From Phosphoribacter sp037046615 (GTDB taxonomy: Bacteria; Actinomycetota; Actinomycetes; Actinomycetales; Dermatophilaceae): a DNA stretch of 64,000 bases. Below are positions 26,605-36,620 of this stretch, piece by piece (the first letter of the stretch is position 1; each line of letters starts with the position of its first letter). Made by a program: the position numbers and the translations under genes. The stretch spans positions 496,001 through 560,000 of the forward strand of contig JBAOHD010000008.1 in assembly GCA_037046615.1 (NCBI GenBank), read 5' to 3'. A model generated the notes under the pieces. The model saw only the letters and a program-made list of their open reading frames with translations. It did not search any database and was not told the origin of the DNA.

Positions 26605-28355
26605 GCCAGTCACCAGCCCCCGTGTCCTCGGAGTCGCCGGTCGACCTGCCGCGCACTGCTGTCGACAACCCCCGCCCGAGCCCCCAGTGGTGGCTCACCG
26701 TCGCCGGCGCGATCCTGCTCATCGTCGGCAGCCTGTTGTCGTGGTCGCACCTGCCCGGTCTGCTCGGTGACCTGTCGTTCGACTTCGCGCCAGGTGGCCT
26801 GCAGATCCTCATGATCATCGGTGCCGGCATCGCGCTCTTCTTGCTCGTGCTGCGCAGCGGATTGGTGCCTCAGCTCGATCCGCTGCTGGACTCCGCCCGA
26901 GGCCTGAAGGCTTTGTCTGTCACCGCGACTGGCTTCATGGGGCTGGCGACAACCCTCGTCGCCCTTCAGGCGCCCGGCGGTCTGGCGGACGCCAACCCCG
27001 GTCTCTATGTCGCACTCGCCGGCGCCATCGCGATGGCCGTCGGTTCGTGGCAGATGAAGTCCGACCCGATGGTCGACCCGATCACCGTGCGCCTGCCGTC
27101 GTGGGTCGAGATCCTCGTGATCGTCGCGCTCATGGCGATCGTGCTCTTCGGAGCGGCATACGCCCTCGGTCAGGATGACGGCTCCGTTTTCTGTCTGCTG
27201 CTGATCTTCATCGCGGGCACCGCGGTGGCGCTGCACCGAGCGGGTCTGTTCGCGTGGGTGGGCGTCATCGCGGCCCGTCACCGTCGGGTGCTCATGCTCG
27301 GTGCCTTCGCCGTGGCGTTCCTCTTCCCGTTCACTCAGGACGGCTCGGACGCCAACATGTCGATCGCCACCCAGGTGCTCATCTTCGCGACGACGGCGCT
27401 CGGTCTGAACATCGTCGTCGGTCTCGCCGGCCTGCTCGACCTCGGCTACATCGCCTTCCTCGGTGCCGGTGCCTATGTGTCGGCGATGATGTCGCACTCG
27501 GCGTTCGCCCACATCGGGTGGAAGCCGCCGTTCCTCGTCGTCATGCTCATCGGCGCGATTGTCAGCTCGATCCTCGGCCTGATCATCGGCTCCCCCACCC
27601 TGCGGGTGTCCGGTGACTATCTCGCGATCGTCACGCTGGCTTTCGGTGAGATCTTCCGTCTGGCGGTCAACAACCTCGACGGCAACAACGGGCCGAGGCT
27701 GACAAACGGGCCCAACGGCATCCCGGGTATCCCGGATCTGGAGTTCGGGTCGTTCAATTTCGGTGACACCCACGAGGTCATGGGCATCACCCTCGGGCGG
27801 TTTGCGAACTACTACTTCCTCATGCTCGTCGTCGCCGCCATCATCATCACGGTCTTCACGCGGCTCAACAACAGCCGAATCGGCCGTGGCTGGGTGGCGA
27901 TCCGCGAGGACGAGAAGGCTGCTGAGGCGATGGGCGTCAACACCTTCGCCCTCAAGCTCTTCGCCTTCGCTGGTGGGGCATTCCTTGCGGGCATGGCAGG
28001 CACGATCAAGGCGCACCAGGACGTCTCGGTCACACCCGACCAGTACATCTTCCTCGAGTCAGCCTTCCTGCTTGCCGCGATCGTCCTCGGTGGGATGGGT
28101 TCGGTTGCTGGCGTGCTCGTCGGTGCGACAGTCCTCAAGCTCCTCCCGGAGAAGCTGCGCTTCGTGGCCGACTACCGCCTGCTGACCTTCGGTTTGCTCC
28201 TCGTCATCATGATGCGGGTGCGGCCAGAAGGGCTGGTCCCCAGTCGACGGCGGAGTCTGGAGTTCCACGCCGACGACCAGGAGTTGGCAGAGCGCATCGA
28301 AGAAGCACACCTCGAGAGCGTCATCGACCCGCATGCGGCGGAGGGGAAGGCATGA
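26601..28355 (+). CDS. livM: Branched-chain amino acid ABC transporter permease LivM, long N-terminal membrane extension
   Basis: 584 residues, clearly longer than the 320-400 usual for LivM. The conserved LivM part starts near residue 250 (LIFATTALGLNIVVGLAGLLDLGYIAFLGAGAY) and contains the ATPase-contact loop NSRIGRGWVAIREDEKAAEAMGVN. The first ~245 residues add about seven hydrophobic helices not needed for the core fold. A charged tail (residues 555-584) ends the protein. The two permeases pair in the membrane with LivG and LivF ATPases. ATGA overlaps occur at both ends. Confidence 0.93.
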   Translation: MSQSPAPVSSESPVDLPRTAVDNPRPSPQWWLTVAGAILLIVGSLLSWSHLPGLLGDLSFDFAPGGLQILMIIGAGIALFLLVLRSGLVPQLDPLLDSARGLKALSVTATGFMGLATTLVALQAPGGLADANPGLYVALAGAIAMAVGSWQMKSDPMVDPITVRLPSWVEILVIVALMAIVLFGAAYALGQDDGSVFCLLLIFIAGTAVALHRAGLFAWVGVIAARHRRVLMLGAFAVAFLFPFTQDGSDANMSIATQVLIFATTALGLNIVVGLAGLLDLGYIAFLGAGAYVSAMMSHSAFAHIGWKPPFLVVMLIGAIVSSILGLIIGSPTLRVSGDYLAIVTLAFGEIFRLAVNNLDGNNGPRLTNGPNGIPGIPDLEFGSFNFGDTHEVMGITLGRFANYYFLMLVVAAIIITVFTRLNNSRIGRGWVAIREDEKAAEAMGVNTFALKLFAFAGGAFLAGMAGTIKAHQDVSVTPDQYIFLESAFLLAAIVLGGMGSVAGVLVGATVLKLLPEKLRFVADYRLLTFGLLLVIMMRVRPEGLVPSRRRSLEFHADDQELAERIEEAHLESVIDPHAAEGKA

Positions 28356-29251
28356 GCGTCCACACGATGGAAGACGCACCTGCGGCCAAGAGCTTCGGTG
28401 CACCCGTCCTCGAGGCGACCGGCGTCGTCATGCGGTTTGGTGGCCTCACCGCCGTCAACAACGTCAGCCTGACCGTCCGCGAGGGCCAGATCATGGGGCT
28501 CATCGGGCCCAACGGTGCCGGCAAGACGACTTTCTTCAACTGCCTCACAGGGATGTACAAGCCCACCGAAGGCGAGGTGAAGTTCCTCGGGACCGTGTTG
28601 CCGCCCAAGCCCCGCGCCGTCGTCAAGGCGGGGATGGCCCGGACGTTCCAGAACATCAGGTTGTTCGGCAACATGACCGCGCTCGAGAACGTCATGGTCG
28701 GGCGCTACTGCCGGACCACCGCGATGGCGATGACCTCGATCCTGCGGGGACCGAAGTACCACCGCGAGGAGGCCGAGTCCCGCAAGATCGCGCAGGAGTT
28801 GCTCGACTTCGTCGGACTCGGTCACACGAGCGAGCACTTGGCGCGCAACCTTCCCTACGGTGATCAGCGACGTCTCGAGATCGCTCGAGCCCTCGCGACC
28901 GACCCGAAGCTCATCCTCCTCGACGAGCCGACGGCGGGGATGAACCCCAAGGAGACGGAGCAGGCCAAGGACCTCATCTTCCGGATCCGGGACATGGGCC
29001 TCGCGGTCGTCGTCATCGAACACGACATGCGCTTCATCTTCAGCCTGTGCGATCGGGTCCACTGCCTCGTCCGGGGCGAGACGCTCATCGAAGGCAGCCC
29101 CCAGGAGGTGCAGTCCGATCACCGGGTCATCGAGGCCTACATCGGCCGGCCCGATGAGGACGAAGAGGAGCTCGTGGCCGAGGCGCACGCGCACGAGGAG
29201 GCCGCGCACCACGGCCCGACGGCCACGACGGCAACGGAGGACCGGGCATGA
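28352..29251 (+). CDS. livG: Branched-chain amino acid ABC transporter ATP-binding protein LivG
   Basis: 299 residues. Walker A GPNGAGKTTFFN near residues 51-62, Q-loop in ARTFQNIRLFGNMT, a signature motif in degenerate form (LPYGDQRRLEIARAL), Walker B LILLDEPTAGMNP and H-loop VVVIEHDMRF. The N-terminus has a ~15-residue leader and the C-terminus a 40-residue acidic/His tail not found in typical LivG. Coupled by 4-nt overlaps to livM and livF. Confidence 0.95.
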   Translation: MSVHTMEDAPAAKSFGAPVLEATGVVMRFGGLTAVNNVSLTVREGQIMGLIGPNGAGKTTFFNCLTGMYKPTEGEVKFLGTVLPPKPRAVVKAGMARTFQNIRLFGNMTALENVMVGRYCRTTAMAMTSILRGPKYHREEAESRKIAQELLDFVGLGHTSEHLARNLPYGDQRRLEIARALATDPKLILLDEPTAGMNPKETEQAKDLIFRIRDMGLAVVVIEHDMRFIFSLCDRVHCLVRGETLIEGSPQEVQSDHRVIEAYIGRPDEDEEELVAEAHAHEEAAHHGPTATTATEDRA

Positions 29252-29961
29252 CCATGCTGGAAGTGAAGGACCTTCGTGTTTCCTACGGGAAGATCGAAGC
29301 CGTCAAGGGGATCAGCTTCACCGTCGGCCAGGGTGAAGTGGTCTGTCTCATCGGCACGAACGGCGCCGGCAAGACGACCACGCTGCGGACGGTCTCTGGG
29401 CTCATCCGCCCCACCTCCGGAGAAGTGTGGTTCGAAGGCAAGCGGATCGACACCGTGCCAGCCCACGAGATCGTCACCCTCGGCTTGGCCCACTCCCCCG
29501 AAGGTCGCCGCATCTTCCCGCGCCTGTCCGTGGAGGAAAACCTTCTGCTTGGGGCGTTCTCGCGCAATGACCACCACGGGATCAAGGAGGACCTGGACGC
29601 GGCATACGCCCTCTTCCCGATCCTCGGCGAGCGCTCGAAGCAGCCCGCCGGCACCTTCTCCGGTGGCGAGCAGCAGATGCTTGCGATGGGCCGGGCGATG
29701 ATGAGCCGGCCGAAGCTGCTCATGCTCGACGAACCGTCGATGGGTTTGTCACCGATCATGATGCAGCTGATCATGTCGACGGTGAAGACGCTGCGGGAGC
29801 AGGGCACGACGATCCTTCTCGTCGAGCAGAACGCCCGCGCGGCGCTCAAGCTCGCCGACAAGGGGTATGTCCTGGAGGTGGGCCACATCGTGCTCGAGGG
29901 CACCGGCAACGACCTGCTCGTGAGCGACGAGGTCCGCAAGGCCTACCTCGGCGAGGAATGA
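29248..29961 (+). CDS. livF: Branched-chain amino acid ABC transporter ATP-binding protein LivF
   Basis: 237 residues, standard length. Walker A GTNGAGKTTTLR, the LivF hallmark LGLAHSPEGRRIFPRLSVEENL, signature FSGGEQQMLAMGRAM, Walker B LLMLDEPSMGLSP, and H-loop region ILLVEQNARAAL (Gln replaces the usual His, as is normal for LivF). Last gene of the liv operon. Confidence 0.96.
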   Translation: MTMLEVKDLRVSYGKIEAVKGISFTVGQGEVVCLIGTNGAGKTTTLRTVSGLIRPTSGEVWFEGKRIDTVPAHEIVTLGLAHSPEGRRIFPRLSVEENLLLGAFSRNDHHGIKEDLDAAYALFPILGERSKQPAGTFSGGEQQMLAMGRAMMSRPKLLMLDEPSMGLSPIMMQLIMSTVKTLREQGTTILLVEQNARAALKLADKGYVLEVGHIVLEGTGNDLLVSDEVRKAYLGEE

Positions 29962-29977
29962 CGTCCACACCGCGAAA

Positions 29978-30015
29978 CAGGTGGGTGGGTGACCTTGAGG
30001 TCACCCACCCACCTG
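29978..30015 (+). terminator. strong terminator after livF
   Basis: 17-bp perfect stem CAGGTGGGTGGGTGACC / GGTCACCCACCCACCTG with a TTGA tetraloop, 16 nt after the livF stop. Confidence 0.85.
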
Positions 30016-30162
30016 CCTGTCTGGCCAAGCCGGCCTGACGGTGACTCCGCGCGGGGTCACCTCCCATCGCACGTGCACGTATGCCGCCAGCCGCCCCGCT
30101 GAGCCGGCCATGCGTCTCAGGACGGCCGCGCAGGTCTGCACTGTCACGAGCTGACGCGTGAC

Positions 30163-30255
30163 CTACTCGTCCAGCGACGGCATCGTTGGGGGCGCCGGCT
30201 TGTGGAGCAAGGCCATGATGCCGCCCGCGAGGGTGCAGGCGGCATCGACCGGCAT
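30163..30255 (-). CDS. possible 30-residue small ORF downstream of uvrA
   Basis: An ATG at 30255 directly preceded by GGAGGGG opens a 30-codon frame rich in Ala, Pro and Met, 31 nt after the uvrA stop. I do not recognise the peptide and it may be chance. Otherwise the 270 bases between the livF terminator and uvrA hold nothing I can name. Confidence 0.2.
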   Translation of the reverse strand: MPVDAACTLAGGIMALLHKPAPPTMPSLDE

Positions 30256-30286
30256 CCCCTCCAGGCTTCGGTCAGGATCGAGCCGC

Positions 30287-33200
30287 TCACGCTGGTGCGG
30301 CCACGACCGGGGCCGCGGGTTGCTTCTTGGCCCGTGATGCGCCGCGTCCGACGCTGGGGCGGGCGGACGGCATACCGGCTCTCGCCTTGGCCAGGACCGG
30401 GGCAAGGAACTGGCCGGTGTAGGAATCCTCCTCGGCCGCAACGCTTTCAGGGGTGCCCTCGGCGACGACTTGGCCGCCGCGGGACCCACCTTCGGGACCG
30501 AGGTCGATGACCCAGTCGGCCGACTTGATGACGTCGAGGTTGTGCTCGATGACGATGACGGTGTTGCCCTTGTCGACGAGACCCTGAAGGACCGCTAGGA
30601 GCTTGCTGATGTCCTCGAAGTGCAACCCCGTCGTCGGTTCGTCGAGGACATAGATCGTGCGACCCGATGGAGCGCTTCTGGAGTTCGGCGGCGAGCTTGA
30701 CCCGCTGCGCCTCGCCGCCGGAAAGGGTCGGCGCGGGCTGGCCGAGGCGCACGTAGCCGAGACCGACGTCGACGAGAGTGCGTCAGGTGGCGCGCGATGG
30801 CCGGCACCGCCGCGAAGAAGTCGGCGGCCTCCTCGATGGGCATATTGAGGACGTCGGCGATCGTCTTGCCCTTGAAGTGGACGTCGAGGGTCTCTCGGTT
30901 GTAGCGGGCCCCGTGACACACCTCGCAGGGGACGTAGACGTCGGGGAGGAAGTTCATCTCGATCTTGATCGTGCCGTCGCCGGAGCAGTTGTCGCAGCGG
31001 CCGCCCTTGACGTTGAACGAGAACCGGCCCGGCAGATAGCCGCGGATCTTGGCTTCGGTCGTCTCGGCGAAGAGACTGGCGCATGTGGTCGAAGACCCCG
31101 GTGTAGGTCGCCGGGTTTGAGCGCGGGGTGCGACCGATCGGGCTTTGGTCGACGTGGACCACCTTGTCGAGATGCTCGAGACCCGTCACAGACTTGTGTC
31201 GGCCAGGCACTTGCCGCGCACCGTTGAGCTTGTTGGCCAGCACGGTGTAGAGGATGTCGTTGACGAGGGTCGACTTGCCGGATCCGGACACTCCGGTCAC
31301 CGCGACGAGGTTGCCCAGCGGGAATGAGACGTTGACGTCCTTGAGGTTGTTTTCTTTGGCCGCGACGACGCTCACCTCGCGGCCGGCAGTCTGCGGCCGG
31401 CGCGTGGAAGGCACGGGGATCGTCTCGCGACCGGAGAGATACTGGCCGGTGATCGAGTCAGGGTGGGCCAGCAGCCCCGCCACTGGCCCGGAATGGACGA
31501 CGTGGCCCCCGTGCTCACCGGCACCAGGCCCGATGTCGACGACCCAGTCGGCAGTGGCGATGGTGTCCTCGTCGTGCTCGACGACGATGAGGGTGTTGCC
31601 GAGGTCGCGCAGTCTGGTCAGGGTGTCGATGAGCCGGTGGTTGTCTCGCTGGTGCAACCCGATCGACGGCTCGTCAAGGACGTAGAGGACCCCGACGAGG
31701 CCCGACCCGATCTGGGTGGCGAGCCGGATGCGTTGGGCCTCGCCGCCGGACAGGGTGCCGGCCGGGCGGTCGAGCGAGAGGTAGTCGAGCCCGACGTCGA
31801 GGAGGAACCCGAGCCGGGCGCCGATCTCTTTGACCACCCGCTCGGCGATCTGGCGCCTCCCGCGTCGGTGAACGACACGCCCGCGCAGGAAGTCGGCGCA
31901 CTCGTTGATAGCAAGGGCGCAGACCTCGGAAATGTTGAGGCCCGCCGACGTGGACGGCGAGGATCTCGGGCTTGAGGCGAGCTCCGCGGCATACCGGGCA
32001 TGGCACTTGCGCGCATGTAGCCCTCGTAGCGTTCGCGACTCCAGTCGGAGTCGGTCTCTGAGTGCCGACGCTTGATGAAGGGCACGACGCCTTCGAAGCC
32101 GGTCGTATAGGAGCGGTCCCGGCCGTAGCGGTTGCGGTATTTCACGTGGACCTTGTAGTTCTTGCCGTGCAGGAGAGCCTCTTTGGCTCGCTCTGGCAGG
32201 CTCCGCCACGGGGTGTCCAACGGAGAACTTGAGGTCTTCGGCCATCGCTTGCATGATCCGCTGGAAGTATTCGGCCGAGCCGGAGCCACTCCCCCACGGA
32301 GCGATGGCGCCTTGGGCCAGGGAGAGGTCCTCGTCCGGCACACACAAGCTCGGGATCGACCTCGAGCTCCGTGCCCAAGCCCACGCAGGATGGGCAGGCC
32401 CCGAAGGGAGAGTTGAAGGAGAACGACCGCGGCTCGATCTCGTCGATCGTCAGCGGGTGGTCGTTAGGGCAGGCCATCTTCTCCGAGAAGCGGCGGGTCG
32501 CGCTCGGGATCGTGATCCGGGCGGTCGACGAAATCGATGAGCACGATGCCGCCGGCCAGCACGAGGGCGGTCTCGATGGAGTCGGTGAGCCGGCGTTTGG
32601 CGCCTGTGTCGTCGCCTTTGGCCACGAGCCGGTCGATGACGACTTCGATCGTGTGCTTGATCTGCTTTTCGAGCTTGGGTGGCTCAGTGAGCGAGACGAC
32701 GTCACCGTCGACCCGGGCGCGCGAGAAGCCCTTGGTCTGCAGTTCAGCGAAGAGGTCGACGAACTCCCCCTTGCGGCCCTGGACCACGGGCGCGAGCACC
32801 TGGAACCGGGTGCGCTCGGGCAACTCCATGAGCCGATCGACAATCTGCTGCGGGCTCTGCCGGGTGATCGGCTCCTGACAGACTGGGCAGTGCGGCCGAC
32901 CGACCCGGGCGAAGAGCAGCCGGAGATAGTCGTAGACCTCGGTGATCGTGCCGACCGTCGAGCGAGGGTTGCGGTTGGTCGACTTCTGGTCAATCGACAC
33001 CGCCGGTGAGAGGCCCTCGATGAAGTCGACGTCCGGCTTGTCCATCTGTCCGAGGAACTGCCTGGCATAGGCGGACAACGACTCGACATAGCGCCGCTGC
33101 CCCTCGGCGAAGATCGTGTCGAAAGCCAACGACGACTTGCCCGAACCGGACAGACCCGTAAAACAGATGAGGCTGTCTCGGGGCAACTCGACGGAGATGT

Positions 33201-33324
33201 CCTTGAGGTTGTGCTCACGCGCTCCACGGACGACGAGAGTGTCGTGGGAGTGACGCGCGGAGCGCAGGAGCGCGACGTCGGCGGCGGTGGCCGCGCGGGA
33301 GGCACGCGAGGGCGAAGCTGGCAC
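30287..33324 (-). CDS. uvrA: UvrABC excinuclease subunit A, many frameshifts
   Basis: The 3.04-kb span equals about 1,010 codons, the normal UvrA size, but at least eight frame changes occur after position ~32490. In order one sees LICFTGLSGSGKSSLAFDTIFAEGQ (first Walker A), QFLGQMDKPDVDFIEGLSPAVSIDQ, the CPVC zinc-finger half, FNSPFGACPSCVGLG, AGTLSGGEAQRIRLATQIGSGL with LYVLDEPSIGLHQRDN, LVAVTGVSGSGKSTLVNDIL (second Walker A), VPCEVCHGARYNRETLDV, and YVLDEPTTGLHFEDI. This is every landmark of a dimeric damage-recognition ATPase, so the shifts look like consensus errors. A GTG at 33324 is taken as start. Confidence 0.9.
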
Positions 33325-33336
33325 CAGGACAGCCTA
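33324..33336 (-). promoter_or_regulatory. -10 element of uvrA, leaderless
   Basis: Minus-strand TAGGCT (33336-33331), 6 nt, GTG at 33324. No Shine-Dalgarno sequence. The same layout is seen at uvrB and uvrC. Confidence 0.55.
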
Positions 33337-33409
33337 AGTGCCACCTCTGACACCCTTCGACACACGCAGTCAACCGTCGCCTCGGCGCCACCGGCGAGCC
33401 CCCGCCAGG

Positions 33410-33422
33410 TAGCGTGCCACCA
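33410..33422 (+). promoter_or_regulatory. -10 element of the maleylpyruvate-isomerase-family gene
   Basis: TAGCGT at 33410-33415, 6 nt, then the ATG at 33422; leaderless arrangement. Divergent from uvrA, whose start lies 97 bp away. Confidence 0.55.
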
Positions 33423-34123
33423 TGACGCACTCGTGGGACGACGTGGCGCACGCCACTGCTGCCCTCATCGACACCGTGGAGTCGCTGCCCGAGGGAGCGC
33501 AGTTCGAGCCGTCGCTGTGCGCCGGGTGGACTCGCGGTCACGTCCTGACTCACCTCGCGCGCAACGCCGAGGCCCTGGGCAACCTCGTGACGTGGGCCGT
33601 CACGAAGGTCGAGACGCCGATGTATGCCAGCGCCGAGGCTCGCAGTGACGCCATCGAAGCCGGATCGCGCCGCTCCATTACGGCGCTACGCGACGACATC
33701 CGCAATGCGAGCACCTGGCTGGGTCTCGGCGCGAGGGCGCTGACGCCCGCCGATGACGAGGTCCCGTTGGAGTTGCGGGGCGGCACACCCGAGCGGGCAT
33801 CAGGGCTGGCCACTCGGCGGTTGCGCGAAGTCGTCTATCACCACGTCGACCTGCTCGCGGGCTACAGCTTCGCCGACGTTTCCGCCTCCGTCGTGGCGTT
33901 CTTCCTTGCCGACGAGGTCGCACGCCTCACCGCCGACCCGGCCGCTCCGCCGATGATCCTGCGCACGGACGACGGCGTCGAGTACGTCGTCGGCGACGTC
34001 GCGCTGGCCGGCGACCGGACGGCATACGTCCACGGCTCTCGGGCCGCGCTCCTTGGCTGGCTCGCGCGCGGACTCACCGAGGGCCTGTCCTGCGACACCT
34101 CTCCCCTGCCCACGCTCCCGTGA
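33422..34123 (+). CDS. Maleylpyruvate isomerase family, mycothiol-dependent enzyme
   Basis: 233 residues. The N-terminal DinB-like four-helix domain shows SLCAGWTRGHVLTHLARNAEAL (metal-binding His in GHVLTHL) and REVVYHHVDLLAGY near residue 140, the other His ligands; a C-terminal SCP2-like/MDMPI-C domain follows. Proteins of this family use mycothiol, the actinobacterial thiol, for isomerisation or S-transfer. The actual substrate cannot be told. The next gene follows with a 10-nt gap and its own GAGGAGG. Confidence 0.88.
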   Translation: MTHSWDDVAHATAALIDTVESLPEGAQFEPSLCAGWTRGHVLTHLARNAEALGNLVTWAVTKVETPMYASAEARSDAIEAGSRRSITALRDDIRNASTWLGLGARALTPADDEVPLELRGGTPERASGLATRRLREVVYHHVDLLAGYSFADVSASVVAFFLADEVARLTADPAAPPMILRTDDGVEYVVGDVALAGDRTAYVHGSRAALLGWLARGLTEGLSCDTSPLPTLP

Positions 34124-34133
34124 GGAGGCGACC

Positions 34134-34799
34134 ATGAGCTCGTATGCCGGTCACGTCACCCCTGGCGGGCCGTCCGCGGTCCGCGAACTACCCGCGCTGA
34201 CCATCCGCAAGTGCAGCGTCGGCGAGTACGACAACAATGCCTACCTGTTGACGTGCCGGGAGACCGGACACCAACTGCTCATCGACGCGGCGGCACAGCG
34301 AGACCGTCTCGAGGCATTCGTGATCGAGGGGTCAGGGCGGCTCGACGGCATCCTGACGACGCACCGTCACCCCGACCACGTCCAGGCGCTCGTCGACATC
34401 GCCCAGTGGTCCGGCGCGCCGACCCTGGCGGGCGAGGAGGACGCCGACGCCCTCCCGCTGGCCCCGACGTATCGTCTGGGGCACGGCGACCAGCTGGACG
34501 TGGGCGCACTCACCCTCGACGTCATTCACCTCCGCGGCCACACTGAAGGCGGAATCGCGCTTGCATATCCCGACCCCGATGGCTTTGTCCACGTCTTCAC
34601 CGGCGACTCGCTCTTCCCCGGCGGCGTGGGCAACACGAAGATGCCGGGCCAGAGCTTCGATGCGCTCTATCGCGACGTCGTAGAGCGCATCTTCGACGTC
34701 TACGACGACCGGACGTGGATCTACCCCGGCCATGGCAACGACACCGTCCTCGGTCGGGAGCGTCCGCATCTCGAGCAGTGGCGCGCCCGCGGCTGGTGA
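34134..34799 (+). CDS. MBL-fold metallo-hydrolase, glyoxalase II-like
   Basis: 221 residues. The metal-binding THRHPDHVQA (HxHxDH-type), GHTEG and GDSLFPGGVGNT, then PGHGNDT (final His) follow the glyoxalase II order. Paired with the upstream mycothiol-type enzyme this suggests hydrolysis of a thiol ester (possibly a mycothiol adduct); that is inference. GAGGAGG at the preceding stop codon serves as its ribosome site. Confidence 0.88.
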   Translation: MSSYAGHVTPGGPSAVRELPALTIRKCSVGEYDNNAYLLTCRETGHQLLIDAAAQRDRLEAFVIEGSGRLDGILTTHRHPDHVQALVDIAQWSGAPTLAGEEDADALPLAPTYRLGHGDQLDVGALTLDVIHLRGHTEGGIALAYPDPDGFVHVFTGDSLFPGGVGNTKMPGQSFDALYRDVVERIFDVYDDRTWIYPGHGNDTVLGRERPHLEQWRARGW

Positions 34800-34804
34800 C
34801 GGTC

Positions 34805-35677
34805 TCAGTCTGCCGTCGTCTCGATGAGGTCGATGACGGCGTCGACGATGATGTCGACGGCCTCGTAAGGCGTCATGTGCCCCACCCCGGGCAGCACCCG
34901 CAGGTGCGACGACGGGATGAGGTCCCGCAGCGCCTCGGCATACGCGACCGGGATGAGGCGGTCGTGGTCGCCGCTGACGATGTGCGTCGGCACCCGGACG
35001 AAGTGCGCGAGCGACTCGGCCTCGTTGTGCTGCGAGATCGCGTAGAAGAAGCGGCCGATCGTCGGCATCTTCGTCCGCTTGATCTGGTCGATTGCGTGCG
35101 CGACATCCTCTCGGTCGGCCCCCTGCCCGAAGAGGAGGCGGCCCTGGACGAGGCGCGGCACGAGCAGCCGAGGAGGTATGCCGGGTGCTCGGGATGCGAC
35201 CGCCATGATCAGCGTTTCCAGGGGGACCGGATCACGACCTTCGATCGACGCCGCCGTCGACGCGAGGACCACGCCGCGCACTCGCTCGGTGAAGGTGCCG
35301 TCGTGAATCCCGGCATACGCCATGACCGACATGCCACCCATCGAGTGGCCGACGAGAATGATCGGCCCGCCCGGGGTGGTGGCGTCGATCACCTCGGCGA
35401 GGTCGTCGCCGAGGATCCGGACGCTGGGCTCGTGCTCGACGCCCATCGTGGACTTGCCATGACCGCGTTGGTCGTAGGTGACGATCCGGACCGCCAGCTC
35501 ACGGAGCAGCGCCTCGATGACACGGTGCCAACTGGAGTGGTCCATGCACCACCCGTGCGCGAGCACGACCGTGGGTCCGCTGACGTCTCCACCGTCGACG
35601 GCGGTGTCGGGGAGATACTCCTGGGCGAAGAGATTGGCGCCGTAGGAGACCGGGACGCGGTAAGCCTGCCCGATCAT
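34805..35677 (-). CDS. Alpha/beta hydrolase
   Basis: About 290 residues. HGWCMDHSSWHRV supplies the oxyanion hole, GHSMGGMSVMAYAG the Ser nucleophile, SGDHDRLIP the acid region and GVGHMTPYEA the His. The preferred start is the ATG at 35677, preceded by GGAGG; an alternative GTG at 35701 would overlap the SDR stop by 4 nt. It is the last gene of the operon WS/DGAT, reductase, SDR, hydrolase, and so may act on lipid esters; this is inference from context. Confidence 0.85.
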   Translation of the reverse strand: MIGQAYRVPVSYGANLFAQEYLPDTAVDGGDVSGPTVVLAHGWCMDHSSWHRVIEALLRELAVRIVTYDQRGHGKSTMGVEHEPSVRILGDDLAEVIDATTPGGPIILVGHSMGGMSVMAYAGIHDGTFTERVRGVVLASTAASIEGRDPVPLETLIMAVASRAPGIPPRLLVPRLVQGRLLFGQGADREDVAHAIDQIKRTKMPTIGRFFYAISQHNEAESLAHFVRVPTHIVSGDHDRLIPVAYAEALRDLIPSSHLRVLPGVGHMTPYEAVDIIVDAVIDLIETTAD

Positions 35678-35697
35678 GTTGCCTCCAACCGTGCGGG

Positions 35698-36546
35698 TCA
35701 CTCCTGAGCCTGCGCCCTACCCGTGAAATCTTCCATCGTGTGGTAGACCCCGATGATGTTGTCGGCGATGAAGTCGCGGACACCGATCGGCACCAGGCCC
35801 TTGAGCACCTCGCTGAGGACGACCGTCTTGGGGAGGATGACGAAGGGAGCACCGGCGAGCATCCCCTTCCACGCCTCGTCGACCACGTGCTCGGGCTCGA
35901 GGATCGGCAGGAGAGGCGCAGATTTGGCTCCGGCGAACATCCCCGTGTTGACGTAGTAGGGGCACACCGTCGTCACCATGACATGGGCGATCCCGGCCTG
36001 CTTGAGTTCCAGCCTCACCGAGTCCGACCAGCCGATGACGGCCCATTTCGACGCGGCATACACGGCCATGCGGGGGTTGGGCGTGAAGCCTGCGGCCGAC
36101 GAGAGGTTGAGCACCCGGCAGTCGGCGCTGGAGGCGATCATCCCCGGGAGGAACTCCCGCGCGACATACATCGGGGCGAGGGTGTTGACGTCGACGGTGA
36201 GCTTGGTGTCCTTGGTCGAGTCGGACTCCCAGAAATAGGTGTTGCCGCGCACCACCCCGGCGTTGTTGACCAGGACATCGACATGGCCGAGGTCGGCCCG
36301 CACGGCGTCGGCGCTGACGCGGACGTCATCGAGGTCACTGACGTCGACCACGAAGCCGCTGAGGACGACCTCGTGCTCCGCGGCTGCGTCGGCCAGCTCG
36401 GCGAGGGTCTGATTGAGGCGGTCCTCCTGCAGGTCCCAGAGGACGACCTGGGCCGCCCCTTCGGCGATCGCCCGCTCGGCGAAGAGCCGCCCCATGCCCA
36501 TGGCGGCTCCGGTGATCAGGACGTTCTTCCCCTGGACCGATTTCAC
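35698..36546 (-). CDS. Short-chain dehydrogenase/reductase (SadH-like)
   Basis: 282 residues. Cofactor motif LITGAAMGMGRLFAE (TGxxxGxG), VDVLVNNAGVVRGNTYF, catalytic Ser in LNLSSAAGFTPNP and YAASKWAVIGWSDSVRLEL (YxxxK). The long tail after residue 190 (YVNTGMFAGAKSAPLLPILEPEHVVDEAW) resembles mycobacterial SadH-type enzymes of lipid metabolism that reduce long-chain aldehydes or oxidise alcohols. GTG start with GAGGAG 6 nt upstream. Context: between an acyl-reductase-like gene and a hydrolase in the same orientation. Confidence 0.87.
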   Translation of the reverse strand: MKSVQGKNVLITGAAMGMGRLFAERAIAEGAAQVVLWDLQEDRLNQTLAELADAAAEHEVVLSGFVVDVSDLDDVRVSADAVRADLGHVDVLVNNAGVVRGNTYFWESDSTKDTKLTVDVNTLAPMYVAREFLPGMIASSADCRVLNLSSAAGFTPNPRMAVYAASKWAVIGWSDSVRLELKQAGIAHVMVTTVCPYYVNTGMFAGAKSAPLLPILEPEHVVDEAWKGMLAGAPFVILPKTVVLSEVLKGLVPIGVRDFIADNIIGVYHTMEDFTGRAQAQE

Positions 36547-36620
36547 GACAGCTCCTCTACTGGCCGGTAACTTCCATCCTGTCAGGCTCGCTCCGCCGTA
36601 TGGCGGCGCGGGGATGTGGT

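Noticed and set aside
26610..28016. Minus-strand open frame of 468 codons opposite livM
   Set aside because: Very rich in Glu, Asp, Arg and His, as expected for the complement of a membrane protein gene.
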